A stretch of 7,137 nt of DNA from an uncultured Pelolinea sp. (GTDB lineage Bacteria > Chloroflexota > Anaerolineae > Anaerolineales > Anaerolineaceae), in contig CALGUJ010000341.1 of NCBI GenBank assembly GCA_937902055.1, positions 1-7,137 on the forward strand. The letters run 5' to 3'. Below are positions 1 to 6,123 of this stretch, in pieces. The notes below the pieces were generated by a model. That model ran no database searches. It saw only the letters and a program-made list of their open reading frames with translations, and was not told the origin of the DNA. Position 1 is the stretch's first letter. Every line of letters starts with the position of its first letter. The position numbers and the translations under genes were made by a program.

Positions 1-796
1 GGCCTTCATTTACAATCACCACCCGATGGGTCTTGGCAACCGATTGGGCAATCGTATCCATGTCCAACGGTTTCAGCGTGCGGGGATCGATCAATTCCAC
101 ATCGATGCCCTCAGAGGTGAGTTTTTCAGCAACAGATGCGGCCAGATTACACATTCTGCTGGTCGCGATCATGGTAACATCGCGCCCTTCACGGCGAACG
201 GCAGCCTTGCCAATCGGCACTACATATTCGTCATCCGGAACTTCGCCAGTTGAACCGTATAAGGATTTATTTTCAATCACAATCACCGGATTATTGTTGC
301 GGACAGCGGACTTCAACAATCCCTTGGCATCGTAGGGCGTTGATGGCATGAGCACAATCAATCCCGGAATGAGAATCAACCAAGACTCCAGACTTTGGGA
401 ATGCTGGGCGGCATTGCCCCTGCCGGCGCCAAACGCCGTGCGAATCGTCAGCGGTACCTGGGCATGGCCTCCGAACATGTATTTGACTTTCGCGGCCTGG
501 TTGACAATCGAATCCATAGCCATCGCCATAAAGTCCATGTACATGACCTCGACAATTGGACGCATCCCGGTCAGGGCAGCCCCCACTCCCGCGCCGACGA
601 TCACCGACTCGCTGATGGGCGTGTCCCTGACCCGTTCGGGGCCAAATTTGTCGTACAACCCCTTGGATGCAGCAAACGCACCGCCGTGAATACCAACATC
701 CTCACCCATCAAAAAAACTCGCGGATCACGCGCCATTTCTTCCGCCATCGCTTCCGCGACCGCTTCCCTATAGCTGATCATTCTGGTGTTGTTCAT
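1..796 (-). CDS. TPP-dependent 2-oxoacid/acetoin-type dehydrogenase E1 component, beta subunit (3' end missing)
   Basis: This is the beta subunit of the heterotetrameric E1 that decarboxylates a 2-oxoacid or cleaves acetoin and passes the acyl group to the lipoyl-E2. About 265 of the usual 325 or so residues are present; the C-terminus lies beyond the left edge. The translation begins MNNTRMISYREAV. It shows MGEDVG (residues 30-35), the DTPISE segment with the Glu that activates TPP in this family (E63), the AAQHSQ segment with the conserved His (H132), IPGL (143-146) and PSTPYDAKGLLKSA, which is strongly AcoB/PdhB-like. The C-terminal transketolase-type domain starts near VELIDPRTLKPLD. The start is fixed by a 4-bp ATGA overlap with the stop of E1-alpha, which implies translational coupling and equal subunit amounts. 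The E1 family is secure. Resemblance is closest to acetoin dehydrogenase, but pyruvate or another 2-oxoacid is possible. Confidence 0.93.
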   Translation of the reverse strand, partial: MNNTRMISYREAVAEAMAEEMARDPRVFLMGEDVGIHGGAFAASKGLYDKFGPERVRDTPISESVIVGAGVGAALTGMRPIVEVMYMDFMAMAMDSIVNQAAKVKYMFGGHAQVPLTIRTAFGAGRGNAAQHSQSLESWLILIPGLIVLMPSTPYDAKGLLKSAVRNNNPVIVIENKSLYGSTGEVPDDEYVVPIGKAAVRREGRDVTMIATSRMCNLAASVAEKLTSEGIDVELIDPRTLKPLDMDTIAQSVAKTHRVVIVNEG

Positions 797-1764
797 TGCC
801 ACTCCGAATAAACATCATTGAAAATGGAATCTAGAGCAGGCTGCGGACTGTTTTCAGCAAAAGTTACTGCCTCATCCACCTCCGCCTGAACCCCCGAACG
901 CAAACTTACGATTTCATTATCAGTCAAGATCGAGCGCTCGCGGAATAGTTGTTCAACATACAGGATGGGATCTTTCTTGCGCCATTCTTCCACCTCCGCC
1001 GAGCTCCTGTAAACCATCGCGTCGCCAAAATAATGGCCTTCCATGCGGTACGTATTGCACTGCATCACGAAAGGACCTTTGCCTGAGCGGACATGCGCAA
1101 TCACCTCTTCAGCTTTGAAATACACCGCCTCAACGTCATTGCCATCCACTTCAGCAAACGGAATGTCGTATCCCGCTGCCCGTTTCGCCATACTACCCGC
1201 CATGGAACGGCTGACCTCAGTTGAGACTGCGTAATGATTGTTCTCAAACAAGAAAAGGACAGGAAGTTTCCAAAGAGAAGCCAGGTTCATGGATTCGTGG
1301 GTATTGCCTTCGTTCGAAGCGCCATCACCGAAAAAGACCACCGTGATCTGATCCGTTTTGCGCATGCAGGCGGAAAGGGCGGAACCAACTGCAATCGGCA
1401 AACCGCCGCTTACAATCCCGTTGGCGCCCAAATTGCCCAATTCGATGCTGGCAATATGCATGCTGCCGCCTTTCCCTTTACAATAACCGTCATTTTTACC
1501 AAGGATTTCCGCCAACATCGGTTTGAGCTGGCCGCCTTTGGCCAGCATATGCCCATGTCCGCGATGCGTGCTGACAATATAATCTTCTTTTTTAAGCAGC
1601 CCAACCACACCCACCGCAATAGCCTCCTGACCGATGCAAAGGTGAGTCGATCCGCCAATTTTTCCCTGCGCAAATAATTTCTTAATCGCTTCCTCATGAA
1701 AACGAATGCGCAGCATGGTATGAAAATGATCAATTAATATTTCGGCATCCAATTGTTTGTTCAT
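793..1764 (-). CDS. TPP-dependent 2-oxoacid/acetoin-type dehydrogenase E1 component, alpha subunit
   Basis: This is the TPP-binding alpha subunit of E1, partner of the overlapping beta gene. With the start used here it is 323 residues, the usual length for AcoA-type proteins. Visible landmarks are THRGHGH (66-72), KGKGGSMH (97-103), the TPP/Mg motif from GDG (146-148) to NN (175-176), and the C-terminal loop YRMEGHYFGD (239-248). The STHRGHGH...KGKGGSMHIA pattern matches acetoin dehydrogenase alpha more closely than classical pyruvate dehydrogenase, as far as can be judged by eye. The frame stays open to an ATG at 1812, but that start lies 41 bp inside the upstream reductase gene and has no Shine-Dalgarno sequence. 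The ATG at 1764 has AAAGGG upstream and starts 7 bp after the reductase stop, so it is preferred. The gene order E2-reductase-E1alpha-E1beta is unusual for such complexes. Confidence 0.93.
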   Translation of the reverse strand: MNKQLDAEILIDHFHTMLRIRFHEEAIKKLFAQGKIGGSTHLCIGQEAIAVGVVGLLKKEDYIVSTHRGHGHMLAKGGQLKPMLAEILGKNDGYCKGKGGSMHIASIELGNLGANGIVSGGLPIAVGSALSACMRKTDQITVVFFGDGASNEGNTHESMNLASLWKLPVLFLFENNHYAVSTEVSRSMAGSMAKRAAGYDIPFAEVDGNDVEAVYFKAEEVIAHVRSGKGPFVMQCNTYRMEGHYFGDAMVYRSSAEVEEWRKKDPILYVEQLFRERSILTDNEIVSLRSGVQAEVDEAVTFAENSPQPALDSIFNDVYSEWQ

Positions 1765-1771
1765 ATAGCCA

Positions 1772-2668
1772 CTACCCTTTCGCCCTGGCTTCCACTTTTG
1801 CGAGATCTTCAATGATATTAATCACAGCCGAGTGGTCCAGATCTCCCCGCCCGGATGCGATCATGGCAGCGAACAATTCATGCGCCACAGCTGTTGCCGG
1901 TAAAGGCACATTCAACCGTCGGGCTGTCTCCATGATGATATTCAAGTCCTTATAATGGAATTTGCTCTTGAAGCCGGGTTCAAATTCGCCCTTGATCACT
2001 TTCGGCCCGCGCACATCCATCACGCGGGTTTGAGCATAACCACCGGACAACACTTTTACTATGACAGCAGGATCGACGCCCGCCTTTGCGCCCAATACCA
2101 GCGCTTCAGCCATGCCGACAAAATTAAGCGCCACCTGGATCTGATTACAGGCTTTGACAATCTGGCCGGCGCCGCTGCCGCCGCAATACGTGATTGTTTT
2201 CCCCATCACTTCCAAGATTGGGAGCACTTCACGGAATAGATCCTCCGGGCCGCCAACCATGATGGAAAGGGCCGCATTAGCCGCCCCAGTTTCCCCTCCA
2301 CTGACCGGCGCATCCAAGCAACGCACTCCCAGTTTCCCTAATTCCTCAGATACCTTAACAGCCATACCCGGAGCGATGGTGCTCATGTCGATATAGATCA
2401 ATCCCGGCCGGGCAGCCGAAATGATCCCATCTACCCCCAACGCAACCTTTTCCACATCCGGCGAATCAGGAACCATGCTGATTACCACATCACTGGCAGC
2501 GGTCACCTCTTTGCAACCGGCATGCGCGGCCGCGCCCTTCTCGACCAGGGCAGCCAAAGCGGGTTGAGAAACGTCATAAACATGTAATTCATAACCTGCA
2601 TCCAAAAGGTGACCTGCCATGTGGCGGCCCATAATTCCCAAACCGATAAAGCCGATTTTCACTTTCAT
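1772..2668 (-). CDS. NAD(P)-dependent beta-hydroxyacid dehydrogenase, 2-hydroxy-3-oxopropionate (tartronate semialdehyde) reductase-like
   Basis: This 298-residue protein belongs to the 3-hydroxyisobutyrate dehydrogenase / tartronate semialdehyde reductase family, cytosolic enzymes that interconvert a beta-hydroxyacid and its semialdehyde. The N-terminal Rossmann fold has IGFIGLGIMG with G9-x-G11-x-x-G14. The substrate-binding signature DAPVSGG is at 119-125, and the catalytic Lys is in VKACNQ (K172, with N175 as the conserved Asn). The stretch SEALTLATKAGV known from GarR appears here as AEALVLGAKAGV, and the end DHSAVINIIEDLAK parallels GarR's DHSALACYYEKLAK. I therefore favour GarR/GlxR-like over 3-hydroxyisobutyrate dehydrogenase, but the substrate is not proven. 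AGGAG sits 4 nt before the ATG. It starts 12 bp after E2 and ends 7 bp before E1-alpha, an unusual insertion inside a dehydrogenase-complex operon. Confidence 0.9.
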   Translation of the reverse strand: MKVKIGFIGLGIMGRHMAGHLLDAGYELHVYDVSQPALAALVEKGAAAHAGCKEVTAASDVVISMVPDSPDVEKVALGVDGIISAARPGLIYIDMSTIAPGMAVKVSEELGKLGVRCLDAPVSGGETGAANAALSIMVGGPEDLFREVLPILEVMGKTITYCGGSGAGQIVKACNQIQVALNFVGMAEALVLGAKAGVDPAVIVKVLSGGYAQTRVMDVRGPKVIKGEFEPGFKSKFHYKDLNIIMETARRLNVPLPATAVAHELFAAMIASGRGDLDHSAVINIIEDLAKVEARAKG

Positions 2669-2680
2669 TTTTCTCCTGTC

Positions 2681-3847
2681 CTAATAATCATTTTTTTCAA
2701 GAATTTCCTTGATTTCATTTAAAAACCTGCCAGCTGGTTTTCCATCAACCAAGCGATGATCGAAGACAAGAGTGAGCATCATCATATTGCGGATCACCAC
2801 GTTCGCGTCTTCAACAACCGGTTTGGGCTGGATGGCGCCCACGCCTAAAATTGCACATTCCGGCAGATTAATCACCGGCACAAATGATTCAATATGTTCT
2901 TCACCCAGGTTGGAGATTGTAAAAGTCCCGCCGCTAAAATCCGCGGAGGTCAATTTTCCCGATTTAGCGCGATCGACCAGTGCAAGATACTCCGCTTGCA
3001 AGGAATCTATTTCCTTGCGATCCACTTCGCGCAAGACCGGCACATACAAGCCCTGCTCCGTTTGCACCGCAATACCGATATTGATTGTTCTAAATTCCCA
3101 GATTTCATCCCGCGAGAGACGGGCGTTCATGTATGGGTATTTTCTCAGCGCAACAGAGACTGCTTTGGCTATCAAGACGTTATAGCTGATCTGGCGGCCA
3201 GAGGCTTCACGCCTGGCTGACAGGGCGCTCGCGTCAACGGAAAGGTTCAACGCCACGCGCGCAGTGGCATTCACCGACGCTAACATGCGTTCGGCTGTTA
3301 CTTTGCGGATACCTTGCAAAGGCTTTATGATCCTTTCCAATTCAGATGAGACAGACTGCGAATTCCTGCGCTCAAAAGCACGTTGAACATCAGCGCGGCT
3401 GATATGGCCGCCGACGAATTCCACCTCAGTAAGATCGACGCCCAATTCTTCAGCCATTTTTCTGGCCGAGGGGGTGACGGAAAACCGCTGACCTGCAGCA
3501 GGAGCAGTTTCCGGCTTTTCCATTTGGGGTCCTTCCTCGATAATGACCTCTGAAGTTGCCGTTTCATTTTCCGCAAGCGATTGGGGGATGACCACCGGCA
3601 TGGCTTCATTTTCATCCAGAAAAACGGCAATGATCGTGCCGCAAGCCACCTGCTCGCCGGCGGGATGGACGATTCTGGCCAACTTGCCGCTGACAGGCGC
3701 TTCAAGTTCATTGGTAGCTTTATCTGTCTCTATTTCCAGAAACGGCTGGCCTGCTTTCACCCAGCTGCCCTCGCCGGCCAGCCAGGCCGCAATGCGGCCT
3801 TCGGTCATATCCATACCCAATTTGGGCATTGTGAAATAATGGGGCAT
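2681..3847 (-). CDS. Dihydrolipoamide acyltransferase (E2) of a 2-oxoacid/acetoin dehydrogenase complex
   Basis: This is the core acyltransferase, carrying the acyl group from E1 to CoA on a swinging lipoyl arm. It has 388 residues, normal for a one-lipoyl-domain E2. The lipoyl domain spans about 1-80, with the modified Lys in ETDKATNELEAP (K43). A Glu/Pro/Ala-rich linker covers about 81-120. The peripheral-subunit-binding domain is about 121-157 (VTPSARKMAEELGVDL ... ISRADV). The catalytic domain runs from about 172 to the end, with TISNLG (310-315) and the active-site FDHRLVDG (H364, D368). All key residues are present. AGGAAG lies about 8 nt before the ATG. It follows the cupin by 29 bp and precedes the reductase by 12 bp. 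Its E1 partners are the last two genes seen. No dihydrolipoamide dehydrogenase (E3) gene is visible; it may lie left of the window or be shared with another complex. Confidence 0.95.
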   Translation of the reverse strand: MPHYFTMPKLGMDMTEGRIAAWLAGEGSWVKAGQPFLEIETDKATNELEAPVSGKLARIVHPAGEQVACGTIIAVFLDENEAMPVVIPQSLAENETATSEVIIEEGPQMEKPETAPAAGQRFSVTPSARKMAEELGVDLTEVEFVGGHISRADVQRAFERRNSQSVSSELERIIKPLQGIRKVTAERMLASVNATARVALNLSVDASALSARREASGRQISYNVLIAKAVSVALRKYPYMNARLSRDEIWEFRTINIGIAVQTEQGLYVPVLREVDRKEIDSLQAEYLALVDRAKSGKLTSADFSGGTFTISNLGEEHIESFVPVINLPECAILGVGAIQPKPVVEDANVVIRNMMMLTLVFDHRLVDGKPAGRFLNEIKEILEKNDY

Positions 3848-3876
3848 TTATATCTCTTCCTACCTTTCTGTTGTTC

Positions 3877-4266
3877 TTATTCGACGATAAATTCTTCTTC
3901 GGGGCCCGCAGGCGAAAAGATGAAGAGTGCTTTTAGAATCTCATTCCCGTCATTAATAATTTGATGCGTGACGCCAACAGGAGCTACCACCACCATATCC
4001 GGTTTTAATTCCACTCTCTCATCTCCAATCATCAGTTTTCCAAATCCGGAGAGCACATACCAGGTTTCCTGCTCGGCTGTGTGAAAATGGGAATTTCCCG
4101 ACTCGCCCGGTGGAATTGTGACGAGTCCGATGGAAAGATGGGGAGACGTGCCATGAACTTTCGGAGAGAGCAAAACTTTCAGTTCACGTTGATGCGGTGC
4201 GGAAGTTTGAAAAGGCTTTACTTCATTTAAATGAATGGCAATGACTGACCATTCTTTCCGTCTCAT
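3877..4266 (-). CDS. Small single-domain cupin protein
   Basis: This is a 129-residue cupin of unknown specific function. Cupin motif 1 is seen as GNSHFHTAEQETWYVLSG (H60, H62, E67 as probable metal ligands, G74) and motif 2 as APVGVTHQIIN (P96, G98, H101, N105), so a divalent metal site appears complete. The protein is almost only the beta-barrel, with a short N-terminal lead and an acidic tail (PEEEFIVE). There is no DNA-binding domain or signal peptide. Such stand-alone cupins next to sugar-acid genes may be isomerases, lyases, dioxygenases or ligand binders; sequence alone does not decide. GGGAGG stands 4 nt before the ATG, supporting this start. A 64-bp gap with a perfect 14-bp palindrome separates it from the upstream racemase-like gene. 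Confidence 0.88.
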   Translation of the reverse strand: MRRKEWSVIAIHLNEVKPFQTSAPHQRELKVLLSPKVHGTSPHLSIGLVTIPPGESGNSHFHTAEQETWYVLSGFGKLMIGDERVELKPDMVVVAPVGVTHQIINDGNEILKALFIFSPAGPEEEFIVE

Positions 4267-4276
4267 TTTGCCTCCC

Positions 4277-4290
4277 GGATTAATTAATCC
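4277..4290. repeat. Perfect 14-bp palindrome in the racemase-cupin gap
   Basis: GGATTAATTAATCC is exactly self-complementary and ends right next to the cupin Shine-Dalgarno sequence GGGAGG on the minus strand. A second imperfect hairpin, CCAAAC (4289-4294) with GTTTGG (4307-4312) and a 12-nt loop, overlaps it by two bases. With no T-run following in the transcribed direction this is not an intrinsic terminator. It could be a protein-binding site, an RNA processing point, or chance. Confidence 0.4.
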
Positions 4291-4330
4291 AAACTTGTCA
4301 AATGATGTTTGGCGATCTTAAAGAACTTTA

Positions 4331-5146
4331 TTATTTCTTCAGCAATATTTCCCGCATGGCTTCAAATCCGCACTTGCCGCTGGTATAAATCGGAATACCG
4401 AATTCCTTTTCGGGATCGGGATAGGAGAGCAGGAATACTGTCATGGAAAGCTGGGCAAAAACGACGCAATCAATCTTCTCTTCTTTCATCTTTTCCTTGA
4501 CCGCCTGCGCCAATGCCTGGTTGTGACCTTCGACATCGAATTCCGCCAGCCTGTGCCAGGGAGTTTCGATATGAAGCCCACTGAACTCGATTCTTCTGCC
4601 CATCTTCTCGGCGGTTTCCTGCAATAATAATTGGGTGCTTTTTACCGAAGGCCCATGGGTGGCAACGACCAGCACCCGGCCGCCATGCTCGACCGCTTTC
4701 TGCATCATGGGAAGGTCAATCGGCATAACCGGAACGCCGTACGGTTCCAACGCTTTGCTGACAAAGGGGTAAGAACGGTTCATGGTGGAACAGGTGATGA
4801 GGACCGCATCTACTTTGGCCAATTCCACGAGGTCAATCGCGTATCTCGCCATGGCATCAATATTGGATTGAGGCGGGGTGGGTTCTCCTTTTAGAAAGGC
4901 TTCCATGAAATTAAGCTGCATGGCTTCCGTACCAGCATTGACCAGATGGACACCGGGCAGATACTTCCTGCCGAAATAAGTCGCCCAAAGCATGATCCAT
5001 GAACTGCCGTTCAAAACGCCCAATCTCTTACCCTTTAAATCATCCTCCCCATATTTTTCCGGATCCAAATGGGCAATTCCCAAAACTTTCAAGTAATCGG
5101 TGAATAACCGCAGTCCGTCAACTTCATTCCATGGATACAAATTCAT
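4331..5146 (-). CDS. Asp/Glu/hydantoin racemase superfamily protein (one-cysteine variant)
   Basis: This 271-residue protein has the two-domain fold pattern of the aspartate/glutamate racemase, maleate isomerase and arylmalonate decarboxylase superfamily. The first-half catalytic Cys motif is LITCSTMN (C119, corresponding to ACNTAS of glutamate racemase). Where the second Cys (as in GCTHYP) is expected, the sequence reads VVFAQLSM (residues 228-235), with no Cys at the expected position. VLVVATHGPSVKST (158-171) is the central glycine/threonine loop typical of the family. Residues 1-38 precede the first beta strand (KRLGVLNG) and look like an extension. The start is set by a 4-bp ATGA overlap with the transketolase C-terminal subunit gene, implying coupled translation. 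A racemase, isomerase, decarboxylase or lyase acting on a pathway intermediate is plausible. Amino-acid racemization by the usual two-Cys mechanism seems unlikely. Confidence 0.8.
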   Translation of the reverse strand: MNLYPWNEVDGLRLFTDYLKVLGIAHLDPEKYGEDDLKGKRLGVLNGSSWIMLWATYFGRKYLPGVHLVNAGTEAMQLNFMEAFLKGEPTPPQSNIDAMARYAIDLVELAKVDAVLITCSTMNRSYPFVSKALEPYGVPVMPIDLPMMQKAVEHGGRVLVVATHGPSVKSTQLLLQETAEKMGRRIEFSGLHIETPWHRLAEFDVEGHNQALAQAVKEKMKEEKIDCVVFAQLSMTVFLLSYPDPEKEFGIPIYTSGKCGFEAMREILLKK

Positions 5147-6114
5147 TTTGATCTGCCTTCTTTCATCTTAATAGATTCAACCGCCGCGGAAGCGATATCC
5201 TCCGGCTGCATTTTGTAAAGTGCAAATAATTCCTCGATCTCGCCGCTGTCAATCCATTGGTCGCGGACGCCGATGCGCTTCATCGGCACCGGGCAGTTTT
5301 CCACCAGCACTTCGGCAACCGCCGCACCGAAACCCGCGATGATGGATGCGTTTTCCGCGGTGACAGCACAACCGGTTTTAGAAACCGATTCGAGGATCAA
5401 TTCCGAATCGATGGGTTTAATGGACGCCAGATGAACCACTTCCGCACTGATCTCTTCTTTCTCCAACAAAGCTGCTGCTTTAATACATCGGTCCGTCATC
5501 ATACCGGTGCCAAACAAGGTTACATCCGTTCCTTTTCTGATCAACCGTCCTTTCCCCCATTCAAAGGCATGATCATCGCCAAACATATCCGGCAAGGCAT
5601 ACCGCACCACCCTGAAATAAACCGGTCCGGGTGTCTCATAAGCTGTTTTCATCACCGCGCGCATATCGGCCGCGTCACCGGGATCGGCGACTTTCAGATT
5701 AGGGATCGTACGCATGAAAGCGATATCCTCAAAAGAATTATGGGAAGCGCCGGCTTTACTGGTGGGGACACCTACATATGAACCGGGGACCTTTACATCC
5801 AACGCCGGGAAGCAGATCGAGAGCGCAAACTGATCGATCGATTTTCGAGCCACAAAGGAGGCAAAGGTGCATGGAAAAGGCTTGAAGCCTGCCAATGCCA
5901 TTCCGGCCGCTAATCCAAAAAGATTCTGTTCCGCAATTCCAACCTGGATGAAACGATTTGGAAAACGGTCCTTGAAATAGGTGATACGGGTGGAGGTATG
6001 CAGATCGGCATCCAGAACCAGGATATCCTCATGGGCAGCCCCAAGATCGGCCAGAGTCAAGCCGAAAATTTCACGCATTTGGAGATTCGCAGTGGTCTCT
6101 TTTACTGATGTCAT
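5143..6114 (-). CDS. Transketolase, C-terminal subunit (split transketolase)
   Basis: This is the pyrimidine-binding and C-terminal half of a two-gene transketolase, which transfers a two-carbon ketol unit between a ketose and an aldehyde acceptor. The first ATG is at 6120 (325 residues), but AGGA lies only 1 nt before it. The ATG at 6114 is 7 nt after AGGA and is used here (323 residues). Numbered from the first ATG, the catalytic Glu is in GIAEQN (E64), the DADL segment is 37-40, S43 and R16 match acceptor phosphate-site residues, and ADPGDAADMR starts the conserved middle part. Two active-site positions differ from classical enzymes: the loop SYVGVPTSKAGASH has Tyr114 where a phosphate-site His is expected and Ala122 where the acceptor-hydroxyl Asp is expected, while H126 is kept. 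It sits 3-9 bp after the N-terminal subunit gene and overlaps the racemase-like gene by 4 bp. Confidence 0.92.
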   Translation of the reverse strand: MTSVKETTANLQMREIFGLTLADLGAAHEDILVLDADLHTSTRITYFKDRFPNRFIQVGIAEQNLFGLAAGMALAGFKPFPCTFASFVARKSIDQFALSICFPALDVKVPGSYVGVPTSKAGASHNSFEDIAFMRTIPNLKVADPGDAADMRAVMKTAYETPGPVYFRVVRYALPDMFGDDHAFEWGKGRLIRKGTDVTLFGTGMMTDRCIKAAALLEKEEISAEVVHLASIKPIDSELILESVSKTGCAVTAENASIIAGFGAAVAEVLVENCPVPMKRIGVRDQWIDSGEIEELFALYKMQPEDIASAAVESIKMKEGRSK

Positions 6115-6123
6115 ATTCATTTC

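Noticed and set aside
26..811. Plus-strand open frames opposite E1-beta (up to 138 codons)
   Set aside because: They are antisense to a continuous, well-conserved E1-beta translation and resemble no known protein; the same holds for the plus-strand frames opposite the other genes.
1765..1812. Longer E1-alpha start giving a 339-residue protein
   Set aside because: It overlaps the upstream reductase gene by 41 bp, has no Shine-Dalgarno sequence, and its extra residues are an out-of-frame reading of the reductase end. The ATG at 1764 fits family length and spacing.
4277..4312. Intrinsic terminator between racemase-like gene and cupin
   Set aside because: The stems are short or AT-rich, and no T-run follows on the minus strand; the cupin Shine-Dalgarno sequence follows directly.
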